In this document: piece after piece, positions 40,852 through 52,500 of the stretch
How the letters are laid out: each line of letters opens with the position of its first letter
How positions within the stretch are numbered: position 1 is the first letter of the stretch
Source: Fusarium oxysporum f. sp. lycopersici 4287
Taxonomy: Eukaryota > Ascomycota > Sordariomycetes > Hypocreales > Nectriaceae
DNA: 64,000 nt
NCBI RefSeq assembly: GCF_000149955.1
Contig: NC_030988.1
Span: 2,480,029 to 2,544,028, forward strand
Direction of reading: 5' to 3'
Translations under genes and position numbers: made by a program
Notes under the pieces: generated by a model
Told to the model about the DNA's origin: nothing
Seen by the model: only the letters and a program-made list of their open reading frames with translations
Database searches by the model: none

Positions 40852-43800
40852 CATATTCCGATTGTTTCAACTGAATGTCAGAAAGCAAGGACCGGTACAT
40901 GATAGTTTAATGAACGACAAGGACATTAAGGATGCAACCGTATTAGCCATCCAAGAACCCCAAGCACGGAGGATTCAGGGTAGGCTATTAACAATACCGA
41001 TGGGGCACCACAAATGGGTCAAGATGGTGCCTACGACAGAGAGGGAAGGTAGATGGGTGATTCGGAGTATGCTTTGGGTGAACAAGGAGGTGGAAGCCGA
41101 GCAGGTGCCGATAGACTCCCCAGACGTGACGGCAGCGGTTGTTCGGCTGCCAGATCGTCTGGTCTTCACGGCGTCTATCTACGTGCCGGGGGGGGACGGC
41201 CAAGCTCTACAAGACATATGCGCTAAGCTTCGTAAAGCTATTAAAGAGGTGAGACAGAGATCGGGGAGAGCGGTAGATCTGGTCATTGCTGGCGACTTTA
41301 ACCGCCACGACCAGATGTGGGGCGGAGACGATATATCAGTGGAGAGACAGGGCGAGGCGGATCCGATCATTGACTTGATGAACGATTTCATGCTTAGGAA
41401 CCTCCTTCGCCGGGGCACAAAGACATGGCAAAGCGGAGACTACGAAACAACCATTGACTTGGTTCTGGCGTCCGAGGAGCTTGCGGACACAAACATCAAA
41501 TGCGCGATACATGGTACGGAGCACGGGTCGGACCATCGCACGATAGAGACGGTGTTCGACATTTCAGTCCCGGTACCGAAACAGGAAGAAAGACTTCTGT
41601 TCAAGAATGCATCCTGGAAGGAGATCAATAGTAGGATTGTGGAGACGCTGAGAGTTAGGCCAGTGGGAAGCACGGTGCAGCAGAAAACGGACAGGTTGAT
41701 GTCGGCTGTGCTAGAAGCAGTCCGAGCACTGACACCCAGAGCCAAACCGTCGCCATACGCAAAGCGGTGGTGGACCCATGACCTCACACAGCTGCGGCAT
41801 ATATACACATACTGGAGAAATCGAGCTCGAGCCGTAAGGCGTGCGGGGCAGGATGCTAAAGGTCTGGAAAATACGGCAAAGGCTGCGGCGAAGCAGTATC
41901 ACGATGCCATCCGACAACGCAAGAACAATCATTGGAAGGAGTTTCTGGCGGATAACGATAATATCTGGAAAGCAGCCAAGTACATGAAGTCTGGGGATGA
42001 GGCAGCTTTTGGGAAAGTACCGCAGCTCGTCAAAGCAGACGGAACAGCAACAACGAGCCATAAAGAGCAAGCCGAAGAACTGCTAGCCAAGTTCTTCCCG
42101 CCATTGCCAGACACTATCGAAGACGAAGGACCGCGACAACAGAGAGCCCCAGTAACGATGCCCGACCTGACTTTGGAAGAAGTGGAACGTCAACTGTGGG
42201 CGACAAAATCATGGAAGGCACCAGGAGAAGATGGACTACCAGCGATCGTCTGGAAGCAAGTCTGGCCGTCAGTGAAACACGACGTCCTCGCCATCTTTCA
42301 GGCATCACTGGAGGAAGGCGTGATACCAGACCAGTGGAGACATGCTCGAATCATCCCACTCAAGAAGCCAGGTAAAGATGATTACACGATTGCGAAAGCG
42401 TGGAGACCAATCTCGCTTCTCGCTACGCTGGGTAAGGTGTTAGAGTCGGTAGTTGCTGAGAGGATCTCCCACGCGGTAGAGACTTACGGACTTCTCCCGA
42501 CCAACCATTTCGGTGCACGGAAGCAACGATCAGCGGAGCAAGCCCTCGTACTTCTACAAGAGCACATCTTCTCGGCTTGGCGTTCACGCCATGTCGTGAG
42601 CCTCGTCAGTTTCGACGTGAAAGGCGCATACAATGGTGTGTGCAAAGAGAGGTTGCTGCAGCGGATGAAGGCGAGAGGGATCCCCGAGGGTCTCTTGCGC
42701 TGGATCGATGCCTTTTGTTCAGAGCGGACTGCAACCATTGTAATTAATGGCCAAAGTTCTGAAAGCCGACCTCTACCACAAGCAGGACTTCCGCAGGGTT
42801 CGCCCCTATCGCCGATACTGTTTCTATTCTTCAATGCAGATCTAGTGCAAACTCAGATCGATAAGAATGGTGGGGCTATTGCATTTGTCGATGACTACAC
42901 TGCGTGGGTATCGGGACCGACAGCCCAGAGCAACCGGAGAGGAATACAAGCAATAATTGACAAAGCTCTCGACTGGGAGAGACGCAGCGGCGCGACATTT
43001 GAGGCGGAAAAGACGGCGATCATACATTTCACCAGGTACACAGGCAGAGTAGACTCAGAACCATTTACTATTAAGGGTGAGAGAGTCTTTCCGAAGGATC
43101 AGGTCAAGATCTTGGGGGTCATCATGGACTCACGGCTTCACTACAAGCAACACATCGCAAGGGCAGCAACGAAGGGTTTAGGAGCTGCGATGGAACTGAA
43201 ACGGCTGAAGGGAATGGCTCCCTCGACAACGAGGCAGCTTTTTACAGCCATGGTAGCCCCTGTGGTGGACTATGCCTCCAACGTCTGGATGCATGCGTGC
43301 AAAACAGCATCGGCGTATGCGATCCATCGAGTACAAAGGATAGGAGCACAAGCAACCATAGGATCCTTTACAAGTGTGGCGACAGGAGTGGCCGAAGCTG
43401 AAGCCCACATAGCGCCCATCCAAGAAAGGTTCTGGAGACGAGCAAGCAAGCTATGGGTAGACATACACACGCTGCCGCGGACCAACCCGATCCGGAATCT
43501 CCTACGAGGAATCAAAGCCTTCAGACGCTTCATATCTCCACTCAGGCGTATCGCGGATATATGCAGAGAGTTACCGAAGGATACCATGGAAGTCATTCAG
43601 CCATTCACCCTCGCTCCGTGGGAGGCACGCCTACAAGCCATACTGGATAGTCAAGGAGAGGAAGAAGAAAACAAGATCAAAGAGTTAGCCAAAGCAGGAT
43701 GGGCGGTCAGGATAGCGACAAGCAGCTCCGCGCGAAATGATCTGGTCGGCATGGGAGGAACTACCAGAATCCCTATATCCGTAACAAGAACCGGCAAGAT

Positions 43801-44620
43801 CAGCGAAACCTTTTCGGCCACCCTGGGTACGAGGGAAGAACACAACCCCTACACAGCCGAACTAGCAGCGATTGCTCATGGCCTCGGCTGTCTGCCAGAG
43901 ATGAAGTATCGAGTTATTGTGATCTTGACGAGTAACAGATCTGCAGCCCAGGCTATAGGTAACCCACGCCAGCAGTCAGGCCAAGGGCACATCCGAGAGA
44001 TATATGATGCTGTAGAGAAGCTCCGAGGAAACGGCAACAGAGTCAATATCATCTGGCTATCCTCTAATAGTGAGCTCAACATTCAAAAGACAGCCAAGAT
44101 GTCGGCCCGTCATGCAACGGAGCCGTACATGACGCCGCAGAGAGGAATGACCAAAGCGAAGACTACAATTCTCAATCGAGCGAGGGCAGATCTACGAACG
44201 GAAAGGAAGCTACCAGATGGAGTTGGCAGGCATTCTAGGAAGGTCGACTCAGCTCTGCCCGGTAAACATACCCGCCTGCTATACGACCAATTATCATGGA
44301 AGGAAGCCAGCGTGCTGGCGCAGCTTAGAACCGGAATGGCGCGACTGAACGGCTATCTATATCAGATCTGGGCAGCACCGACGGATGAGTGCCCATGTAG
44401 GCGGGCAAAGGAAACGGTAGAGCATTTCCTCTTTCGATGCGTTAAATGGACGACACAACGCAAAGAGATGTTTCAGAGTATAAATGAGAAACGCGGCAAC
44501 CTCTCCTTTCATCTGGGAGGTAAGGCAGCATCAGACGGTCAGGAATGGAAGCCAGACATGGACGCGGTGCGGGCCACGATCAGGTTCGCGATCGCTACAG
44601 GTCGCTTGGAACGGAGATGA
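40844..44620 (+). CDS. LINE-B ORF2: endonuclease-RT-RNase H-like polyprotein
   Basis: ATG 40844 ([14 protein letters not shown]) overlaps the ORF1 stop; the longer upstream frame is ORF1 antisense to frame and is not used. About 1258 residues. Endonuclease: N near 10, E in IQEPQ, GDFNRHD and [35 protein letters not shown] and active site FVDDYTAW. The RNase H-like part keeps AEL but has SSS where DGS is expected ([10 protein letters not shown]) and SNR in place of the second Asp motif, so its RNase H is probably inactive or non-canonical. A C-x-C...H...C motif near the end ([17 protein letters not shown]) is typical of fungal LINEs. No stop or frameshift. Confidence 0.9.
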   Translation: MNSIFRLFQLNVRKQGPVHDSLMNDKDIKDATVLAIQEPQARRIQGRLLTIPMGHHKWVKMVPTTEREGRWVIRSMLWVNKEVEAEQVPIDSPDVTAAVVRLPDRLVFTASIYVPGGDGQALQDICAKLRKAIKEVRQRSGRAVDLVIAGDFNRHDQMWGGDDISVERQGEADPIIDLMNDFMLRNLLRRGTKTWQSGDYETTIDLVLASEELADTNIKCAIHGTEHGSDHRTIETVFDISVPVPKQEERLLFKNASWKEINSRIVETLRVRPVGSTVQQKTDRLMSAVLEAVRALTPRAKPSPYAKRWWTHDLTQLRHIYTYWRNRARAVRRAGQDAKGLENTAKAAAKQYHDAIRQRKNNHWKEFLADNDNIWKAAKYMKSGDEAAFGKVPQLVKADGTATTSHKEQAEELLAKFFPPLPDTIEDEGPRQQRAPVTMPDLTLEEVERQLWATKSWKAPGEDGLPAIVWKQVWPSVKHDVLAIFQASLEEGVIPDQWRHARIIPLKKPGKDDYTIAKAWRPISLLATLGKVLESVVAERISHAVETYGLLPTNHFGARKQRSAEQALVLLQEHIFSAWRSRHVVSLVSFDVKGAYNGVCKERLLQRMKARGIPEGLLRWIDAFCSERTATIVINGQSSESRPLPQAGLPQGSPLSPILFLFFNADLVQTQIDKNGGAIAFVDDYTAWVSGPTAQSNRRGIQAIIDKALDWERRSGATFEAEKTAIIHFTRYTGRVDSEPFTIKGERVFPKDQVKILGVIMDSRLHYKQHIARAATKGLGAAMELKRLKGMAPSTTRQLFTAMVAPVVDYASNVWMHACKTASAYAIHRVQRIGAQATIGSFTSVATGVAEAEAHIAPIQERFWRRASKLWVDIHTLPRTNPIRNLLRGIKAFRRFISPLRRIADICRELPKDTMEVIQPFTLAPWEARLQAILDSQGEEEENKIKELAKAGWAVRIATSSSARNDLVGMGGTTRIPISVTRTGKISETFSATLGTREEHNPYTAELAAIAHGLGCLPEMKYRVIVILTSNRSAAQAIGNPRQQSGQGHIREIYDAVEKLRGNGNRVNIIWLSSNSELNIQKTAKMSARHATEPYMTPQRGMTKAKTTILNRARADLRTERKLPDGVGRHSRKVDSALPGKHTRLLYDQLSWKEASVLAQLRTGMARLNGYLYQIWAAPTDECPCRRAKETVEHFLFRCVKWTTQRKEMFQSINEKRGNLSFHLGGKAASDGQEWKPDMDAVRATIRFAIATGRLERR

Positions 44621-44996
44621 CGGGAACACTACTAACCTAGTAACATTTTATCAACACTAACCGATAACCTATGACGCCCTCAAATAGTCAACAGCAGGCA
44701 CCGCTTCAGCCGCCGAAGATAGGAAACTGAACACTTGGAGGAATTGGGCTTCAAGTTGACCTGCTACTACTAACAATCACGAGGACTAAGAAGAAAAGCA
44801 ATGACTAGACTGGAAGGAACAAGGTGAGAATTGTATGGGCTTGGCGAGAGCAAGGCAATAACTAGCGAAGTGTATGTACCTTTAGCTTCAGAGCCCATTA
44901 GGCGTTGGCCTACCGGGCGTAATAGACTTGTATTGTATACTTATCAGGCCCCAGACAGGAAACAAACACCACGTAGAAAGGCCTTGATCGACCGAG

Positions 44997-47525
44997 ATGG
45001 CCGCAGACGACTCGTACACGGCCGCAGACGAGCGTGCCCGTGCCGCCCGGAGGGCGGGCCTTCAGGCGAAGAAGGACGAACAGCCGGCGAACACGGCACG
45101 GAGTTATGCTGCGAAGTAGCGGGAGTGGAAGGCGCGTTCCCCCGGCCGCCGCCCTCTCTTTTCCCCTTTGCCCTTGTCTCTTTTTTTTACGTAGAGTCCC
45201 ATGGGCGGCTAACAGACGAGAACTTATAGGCCTGGTGCCGTACGCCTCGGGCTGCGGCAGACGGCTCACTTTATAGCTGGCCCGACGGCGAGCTCGTAAC
45301 CCCAGACAAGCTAGCAGCGTGGCTCAAAGAGGATATCCTCTTACGACGCGTTGCCCCGCCGCAAAAGAAACCACGGGCACGGGGTAAGGGCAAGGGCAAA
45401 GGAAAGGCTGTACAGTTACGGCGGCAGCTCGAACAGGAGCAGCTCGAGGCCGCGGCCCTGGCAGAGGCCGAAAGCCTAGCCGAAGCCCTAGAGGTCCCCC
45501 TGGCCGAGGCCGCCGAGCTGCTTGCAGACGACCGCGAGGGCTACGTGCCACCCACGGCCCTTGCGCCGGCTGCAGCAGACCTTGCCGAAGGATCTCTGCT
45601 TACGAGGGGCACTATCGACGCCTATATCGCGGCCGTTATCGAGCTCTGGCGGCTCCAGGTAGCCCACGGCAACGCAAACACGGAAAATCCCCGGGGCGCC
45701 GCCGTACGAGGCTTCCTTGAGCAACGCGGCCGGGCAGCGGGGGAAGCACGACCGCGCCTCCTTTAAAGACCGCGGGACTGACGGGATCCAGGCCGGCTAT
45801 TCACCCGACGAATGGCTCCGGGTCCAGGATCTCCTTCTCAGCGGGGCCGCATACATGCCGCAAAACCTCCGTACGCGAGTTGACCTCCTATTCGGCCACT
45901 ACTACCTCTTACGGGGGGAAAACCGCCGTAAGATGGAGCTTGCAGACCTGTCTCTACTCGACTATCCGTCTTCAGAAGGCCCGACCCCCTGTGGCTGCCT
46001 CGTTACCCTTTTGCAAGACGGTAAGCTAAACAAGACGGCAAAGAAAGAGTTCATGGGTGCCCTCCGGCATAAGGACCCCTTGTTCTGTACGCAAGGGGCC
46101 TTAGCACAGCTCTTCTTCTGGCGCTGGCACGTCGCCGGCGAGCCGTCCCCGTCTTTCCGGCGCCGCCAGGACTGGTATCGGATCAAGGTTCTTGTCGGAC
46201 GGGACCGCGAGCAGGAGCTCTCGTACCCGACGCAGCTACAAGAGACCTGGCGTATCTTCGGTGCTGCTGGCCTTATGGCGTCAAAGAAGACGCACCTCCC
46301 GCGCAGGGTAGGCGCCCAGGACGCGGAGACTCACGGCACGTCACTCGCCCAGATCTCGCAGGCCGGCCGCTGGAACCAGAGCGTGCTCTGCCAGGCCTAT
46401 CTTACGCATCTACCGCGCCAGTTCATGCGTATTGTCGCCGGCTTCTCGGCGTCACCCGGGGACTACTTCCTCGCGCGTGCGGCCCACGAGCCCCCGTACG
46501 TCTTACAAAAGCAGCTCTGGCCGTGGATCGAGGAGTGGGAGCCTCGCTTTGAGGCTCGCGCGCGCCGGCAATGCTGGGCAGAAGGTGGCCTCGACGACGA
46601 CGACCTAGCCGCCGACGGCTTCCTTAAGCTTATGCGGCGCCTGCGTATAGTACTGTTACAGGACCTGGCTGTATTGCAGCCTCGCTATCCGTCGCTACCC
46701 TTCTTCGCCTACGCCCCTTTTAACGGGCCCGAATGGGATGAGTTCGCCGTCGCCGTTCGCTCTGACGCGGTAGGGGCTACGGAACCGTTAAGCCTGCTCG
46801 TACAACGCGCGTTGCCAGAGCTTAGCGGTGTGTTAGAGAGCACACGCGAAGCCGTCTTACAGAATAGCCAGCGGCTGGCCATCCGGCTAGAGGCCCGGCT
46901 AGAAGGAATTCAGGGCGGCCTCGATGCCCTCCTCCAAGGCAAGGTCCCTGTCACCTTTACCGGCCACTTTGGAGCCGGGCCAGCAGTGTCGCTGGCGCCG
47001 GCGCCGGCGCCGTCGACAGCCCCTACCTTGAACTTCAATACGGCTCCGGCTCCGGCTCCAGAGCCTCCAGTACCAGGTATGCCCGTCGTTGCAGCCCTGG
47101 CCAAGGTCTTTACAGTGTGGGATGTCTGGAAGGAATGGGAGGAAGGGATTGCAGGTCAGCCGGCCGTACGGGTGCTAGAAGAGACGTGAGGAAGCCGCTG
47201 GCGCCCGGGGAATGGGATCAGGGTGCAGTTCTGTCGCCGGAAGGTGATCTGGGACGAGCTCTTGGCCCGCACGGCGTCCGGCAAGAGCGAGGAGGAGGCA
47301 GTTGCAGAGCTAGAGCTCTTACGCGCTGGCCGGAGCTTGAACCGGCTCGTCGACGAGCTCAAACAGCGCCGCCAGCGGGGCCAGGGCCAGGGCCGGATAC
47401 GGGTACAGGTAGGGACCCCCGTGCCCGATGACCCAGGCCCGGGACCAAGGCCGACTCGGGGCCAGGGCCATCGGGGGCGCTGGGCTCGGCTAGGGAGGAG
47501 GCGGACCGCCCCTCGTCGACGGTAA
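44997..47525 (+). pseudogene. Crypton tyrosine recombinase with GCR1_C-like C-terminus, copy 2
   Basis: Exon 1 from ATG 44997 (MAADDSYTAADE) to 45131 ends REWK; intron 45132-45229 has a CTAAC branch site and TATAG acceptor but a GC donor; exon 2 begins AWCRTP. It carries a core-binding region (TRGTIDAYIAAVIELWRL), then the catalytic domain, which is open from 45717 for 490 codons: RR at 70-71 of that frame, H193-x-x-R196, H206, W219 and Y228 in LCQAYLT. The C-terminus (WKEWEEG onward, FCRRKVIWDEL) is GCR1_C-like. Lesions: TAG 45117-45119 (where Gln would fit), an extra G near 45733 and TGA 47187-47189. The TAG, TGA and GC donor are shared with copy 1. Confidence 0.85.
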
Positions 47526-47615
47526 GCTGGCCGTCAGGTAGGATCTTTATATATTTATAGCGGTAACTAGTCCGTATCTATCTATCTATCTAGAAGGCGT
47601 ATTTTTTTATTAAAC

Positions 47616-47636
47616 TTTTTTTTTTTTTTTTTTTTT

Positions 47637-47670
<34 letters not shown>
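47616..47670. repeat. Facing poly-T / poly-A tract in Crypton copy 2
   Basis: A T run of about 23 followed by CTTTTT and an A run of about 26. Copy 1 has a degenerate AAAG/A-rich tract here (19253-19298). Such a tract is polymerase-slippage prone and can be an assembly weak point. Confidence 0.85.
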
Positions 47671-47671
<1 letters not shown>

Positions 47672-47964
47672 ATTAAGGAGCAGCAGGATCAGCGCATTGC
47701 TATGTCGTAGTCCTTGCAGCGAAGCCTGGCCCCCCAGCCGCTGCACACGCAAATATCTCAGCGCCCGCTCGTCAATACAGCGTCGCTCTTGAACCAAACG
47801 GACCGCCAGAGCGTAGCAATCCTCCAGCCCTGGAATTGCATCGATTTGGCTCCTAACCGTCGAGATATTCGCGTGCGCGGCGCCGGGCACTTATCAGATG
47901 GTAGTTGTGTAATCACATACGATTTCCCGAAATTACTCCGCAAAACGACCCCACGATAAGTTCT

Positions 47965-48028
47965 GCTTATCATGTACGTTATTTCTTTACAGTTATACTT
48001 AATATATGAAATAACGTATATGATAAGC
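47965..48028. repeat. Inverted pogo/Fot-like ends forming a hairpin
   Basis: GCTTATCATGTACGTTATTTC (47965-47985, given here in two parts: GCTTATCATGT and ACGTTATTTC) is mirrored by GAAATAACGT and ATATGATAAGC (48008-48028), with a 22-bp spacer. These match the outer ends of the pogo/Fot element and MITE. Crypton copy 2 starts at the CTTATC of the left arm. Confidence 0.7.
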
Positions 48029-48032
48029 GAGT

Positions 48033-48273
48033 TGTCACGGGTCAGGCTCGGGAATACAGGTGAACAGGGAACGCTTTAGGCGGATAGGTTCTATTGCTAC
48101 GGATAGGCACTGCCGGCAGGTCAGGCTCTATTGACAAGACGTAGCTCGAGGAGCTACGTTCGGGAGCTATCTGGCGGTCGGTCAAGATCTTCTGCGATAA
48201 CGTATCGCCACGTGACTGAGATCCACTTGGCCTATCGGTCTAGGGTAACCTGGTCTGGTCTTACGCTGTGACA
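48033..48273. mobile_element. Possible solo LTR
   Basis: Begins TGTCACGG and ends GCTGTGACA, giving a perfect 6-bp terminal inversion with TG...CA ends over 241 bp. The flanking five bases (CGAGT and TTAGG) are not duplicated, so the call is tentative. Confidence 0.4.
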
Positions 48274-48685
48274 TTAGGATTAATAATAACTTTATATAAC
48301 ATTACCTCTATATAATTACATTTAGTATATAAACACATTCATTTAGCACTAAATAGAACTTATCTTATTAACTATTAATATAACTTCTTTACCTTAATAA
48401 GCTTAATACACACTATTAACTATTAAGAGATATAACTTTAAGTACTGCTCAGTATAACACCTTATGCAATCTGCAAATACAAACTGAATATAGATTAATT
48501 TTCCTATTTCAAACTAAAAACTGTTATATATTATATAATATAAATATATCTAAAGAGAAAAAAAGTCAAACTGCTACACTTATTAAGGGCTTCAATTAGA
48601 GCAACTAAAGTTAAGAAGCTTAAGAAGGCTATTAAAGCCAGTCAGTTACAATAAAAGGAGGCATTAGACTGTTTAGAGATATCAG
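48274..48685. other. AT-rich block
   Basis: About 400 bp strongly AT-rich with no open frame of note. It resembles the interior of RIP-decayed repeats here. No gene seen. Confidence 0.6.
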
Positions 48686-48690
48686 CAGTG

Positions 48691-49044
48691 TGTGACGGTT
48701 GGGTTCCCGAACAGGTAAACTAGTCCGTACTAGGTTTATGTTGGCAGATAACGTAGGGCGTGATGCTGAGCGATGCGAAATGTCACGTTTCTTAATGATC
48801 AAGTAATGCGGTTTAGGCTTATTGATGTAAAGATGCTTTATTGATAGCTGGTGAGCTAAGTCCTATGAAAGTGCTAATGAATGTGTTCTATATACTAGTG
48901 ATGGTTGTATATGAGCGACGCGACACGAGGTCGCTGTCGGTCCTGGAGCGCCGTCGTTCCTATACTTGTCGGTCCTTGCCTGGTTGGTTGGTTACGGTGG
49001 AGCGTTTGTGGGGTACACGTGACGTAACCGCTGGGGTCGTAACA
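48691..49044. mobile_element. Solo LTR of an LTR retrotransposon, 354 bp
   Basis: Starts TGTGACGGTTGGG and ends GGTCGTAACA (TG...CA). Immediately flanked on both sides by CAGTG (48686-48690 and 49045-49049), a 5-bp target duplication. No second copy of this LTR is in the window, so it is the product of LTR-LTR recombination and its superfamily (Gypsy or Copia) is undetermined. Confidence 0.78.
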
Positions 49045-49049
49045 CAGTG

Positions 49050-49278
49050 TAATGTAGTGATTTATCACTTAAGGAAAAACTTCAACAACAGCGAGAACGA
49101 AATTTTTGAAAACAACAGCTATTTACAGCGCCGCAACACCGCTCCGAAAGGTGAATTGGATAGCCCAGTGTCGGTCGCATTGCCCAGTGCGACTCAGGCA
49201 TCATGGCGACCCCGTGGCCCCAGGACGAAATCTGGCCCACTGATTACCGAGAGCACGCCACAAATTTGAGCAAATATC
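49050..49278. other. Short intergenic between solo LTR and Copia element
   Basis: No gene or repeat recognised. Confidence 0.5.
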
Positions 49279-49428
49279 TGTCAAACATTACGTGTATTCG
49301 GTTCATTGATGTGAATTGGTGTATTCATGTTGTGTTCTGTTGAAATCTACCCCTTGGAGGTTTTACCATTTCGGCTGTAATCTTAAAGTATCCCTGCTTG
49401 CACGTGAGACCCCAGCACCTGTTCAACA
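49279..49428 (-). repeat. Copia 3' LTR
   Basis: 150 bp; identical to the 5' LTR except A for G near 49284. The adjacent polypurine tract lies at 49430-49438. Confidence 0.95.
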
Positions 49429-49516
49429 CACCCCCCCAGACTGGCCATCGTGGCTCAGTCTGTGCAGTCCGTATTCCTATTGTCAGGTTGGCCATCCTTC
49501 CGATCCCTTATTCGGC

Positions 49517-52500
49517 TCATCCATCAAGCTGTTCCTCTGCTCTGACAAAGTCCTCCGCAGTGAGCTCCTTGAACCTTCTCTCTTGAATCTTATCGTTAAT
49601 ATCCACTAGGCCAACCTGCATGACGAACTTCTGGAACTGCTGAGCGGGTAATGCCTTCGTGAGGCCGTCCGCAATCATCTCGGTGGTGGGACTATGCCGG
49701 ACCGAGATCCGGTTAGCGAGTGCTTCCTGGCGTAGCCAGTGGTTATGGATGTCGACGTGTCGAAGTTTGGTCTGCAGGAGCGCCACGTCGGAATTAATAA
49801 GCCGAATGGTCTGCGCGTTATCGCACTGAATGATGATGCTTCTGTTGTCAAGGGTCACGCCGAGCTCGGTGATTAATCTGGAGATGAACATGGACTCCTT
49901 CGCAGCCTGCGCAAGTGCCAGCAACTCCGCCTCTGTTGTAGAGGTAGTCACGGTGTCCTGCTTGTTGGCGCGCCATCCAATAGTCCCTCCAAATAGCTTC
50001 ATCACGTAGGCTTGCGAGCTCTTCCGATCGATTGTGTTGTCGGCAAAGGAAGCGTCACTGTACACATCAAAAGTGTCTGTTCCGCCGAGTTGTAGTGCAA
50101 GTGCCCTGGTGTTTTGCAGATACCGGAATAGGTGGTCCAAGGCCTCATGGTGATCATCGCTCGGGTTCATGTTGAATCGACAAAGTCGAGAAACAGCAAA
50201 GGCAATATCGGGTCGAGTGATTACTGCCAGGTAGAGCACTGATCCGGTCTTGCGTTGATACTGCTGTATTGACGCTGTTGATGCGCGCTCTTCGTTCGGA
50301 AGAAGTTCTTTCGTGGTCATTGGAGTGAGGGAAGGCTTTCCCCCTTGAATCCTAAAATGACTAGTGATCTTATCCACGAATGACGATTGCGACAGCCAAA
50401 TCAGACGTTGGTTTCGGTCGCGAATAATCTCAATTCCAAGAAACCACTGTAGCATATCTCCTCCAGAGAGTTGGTACTTTTCTCGAAGCTTGCCTATCGT
50501 CCATTCGACCGATCTTTGATTGGTCTTCTCGTAGGCAACAATGAGGTCGTCCACATAGAAGAATATCAATATTCCTCCTTTCGAGAGACAGCATGGCTCG
50601 TGAGGTACAGACTTGAACCCAATGTTCGTAAGGGTGGTGGTTAGTTCCTTTTGCCAAAGTAATGGTGACTGGCGCAAGCCGTATAGTGCTTTCTGAAGTT
50701 TGAGGATCAGGCCAGGCTTCCGGTAGCCTCCGGGCATCCGCATATAGACGTCCTGTTTCAGTTCAGCATTGACAAAGGCGTTGACGACATCATACTGGAG
50801 AAGTTCTAAATCAAAGCGAGCAGCTATAGCCATGAGTGTTCGGAAAGATCTGCCGGCAAGTGTGGATGCATAGGTATCCTCGTGTGTCGACTTGGCCTGT
50901 TGATCGCCTCGTACAACGAGCCGGGCCTTGCACTTGGTGAACCATCCGTGCTTGTCGAACTTGTATACATAAACCCACATGCAGTCCAGGAGTTCCTTGC
51001 CTGCGGCTTCTTCTCTCTGAACCTCACGCCAGGAGCGCATTTCTTTATGGCTTTCAAGATGAGTCTTTTCTGCCTCGCGGAATAGGTCACCTAGTGGATG
51101 GTTCTTGAGGTCTTTATGCCTTTTTGGCAATATTGGCATGTCTCGCCGGTGTATTCGGCGTTGGCCGTCACCTAAATCTGTCAGCTTTGCAGATTGTGTT
51201 TTGCGATTGGGAGAATCCATCAGCTTAGTAGATTCCCCTCGACTTCCCGTAAACTGAGGTTCTCCGCTATCAGGGTGGCAGCTGGCCGAGCTCGCCTGCT
51301 TCTCGAGCTTCCGCTTACTCACCACCTTGCCATTCCAGGTCCCTTTCACAGATGCGAGTCGACCGGCATTAAATGCGGCCTCCCAGTAACTGCTCGGAGT
51401 TGAAATGACTCGAGGGGCTCCATTTGCGCCGTCTCGTCCCGGGGAAGTGCCAGCGCTAGGTGGGACATGCACCATCTTGGCAGCTCGTAACTGAGGGGGG
51501 TTTTCCCCCTCCTTCCTCACGGGAGGTTCTCTGATAGTAGCGACCAGAAGGGCAGCAGGCCGTAGAGGGCAAGTCTCCGGGGTCAGGTAGGGAGTGAATC
51601 GAGCGGTCGTGTAGGGGTGATCAGTCCCGTCAGGCTCTTCTCGATTGCGATCTCCTACGACTAGTGTCCTGCCAGTCTCACCCTGCGTAATCGTGAGATC
51701 ACGTTCAAACCCTCTATGTGGATAACTTGCAGCCTCCCGCTCAAACGCTAGTCCTTCAGGCAAGGCGCTTAATTCCTCGTCTTCTTCTTGGGTAGAAGCA
51801 TCCAGATTGATGCTAGATCCCTGTGGGACCTCTGCATCAGTGAGATGCTGAATAAGTTCTTCCTCGTTTAGTTCTTTTAAATCATCCTTGAGGTGTTGGA
51901 CATCCCCAGAGAACGTCTCCTTCTCGTTGAAGATCACGTCTCTAGTGGAGATGACCTTGTTGGTCAACGGATTCCAGACCCTGTAGATGTTTGTCGAGTT
52001 ATACCCGACCAGGTATCCTATCCACCCTCGGGGATTGAGTCGTTGTCGCCGATTCTTCTTTTTCAAAGCATCGGTCGTCATCGCAAAGGCTTTACAGCCA
52101 TACACGCGTAGGTGTGTTTGATCGGGCTTACGCTCCGTGACAACCACGCCGTCCCTAAAGGCAAAGTAAGTGTAGAAACGCTCATATGGCGTCTTCCAAT
52201 TGTAGATATACTTGGGTGTCCTATTGTATAGGTATACGGCAGCGCGCCAGATCTCAACCCAAAGGAACGAAGGCAGCTTTGCTCCAGCTCTCATTGCACG
52301 AGCTTTCTCCTTGATCACACCCCCCGAGCGCTCTGCGCCGCCATTTTGACTTTGGGCATATGGCGCGGAGGGCTCTAGGCGCATCCCGTTTTTGATACTG
52401 AGGAAGTCACTTACCTGGTGACTATCCGGGATCTCGTTATCACACTCGATGACTTCGGGCCTACACTGGAGTTGTCGCTCTAGTGTTCTGAGTAGATGCT

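Larger units (their letters stand above)
39425..44939 (+). mobile_element. Tad1-like LINE (LINE-B), both ORFs open
   Basis: Gag-like ORF1 and EN-RT-RNase H ORF2 overlap by 8 bases. About 320 bp of 3' UTR follow before Crypton copy 2 begins at 44940, so the true LINE 3' end is cut or lies at the junction. The 5' boundary is estimated from the end of the hairpin module. Much less decayed than LINE-A and only distantly related to it in protein sequence. Confidence 0.88.
44940..47971 (+). mobile_element. CryptonF-type element, copy 2
   Basis: 3.03 kb, bounded by CTTATC at 44940-44945 and 47966-47971, with homology to copy 1 (inverted, 18950-24719) ending at these sites. The left flank is the LINE-B 3' region; the right flank continues ATGTACGTTA, the outer end of pogo/Fot terminal repeats. 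Insertion between two 6-bp direct repeats and the lack of terminal inverted repeats fit Crypton biology. Confidence 0.88.

Noticed and set aside
44831..45229. 132-codon frame and its mirror at 24430-24771 and 24390-24794
   Set aside because: Overlap exon 1 and the intron of the Crypton gene in other frames; no domain, conserved only because the two Crypton copies are recent duplicates.
47582..47890. Small antisense ORF at the Crypton 3' end (also 19031-19318)
   Set aside because: Present in both copies, but these are nearly identical, so conservation says nothing; it runs into homopolymers and has no recognisable domain.
48033..48273. Second solo LTR with full confidence
   Set aside because: Kept only as tentative: the ends are inverted TGTCAC/GTGACA but no target duplication and no second copy exist in the window.
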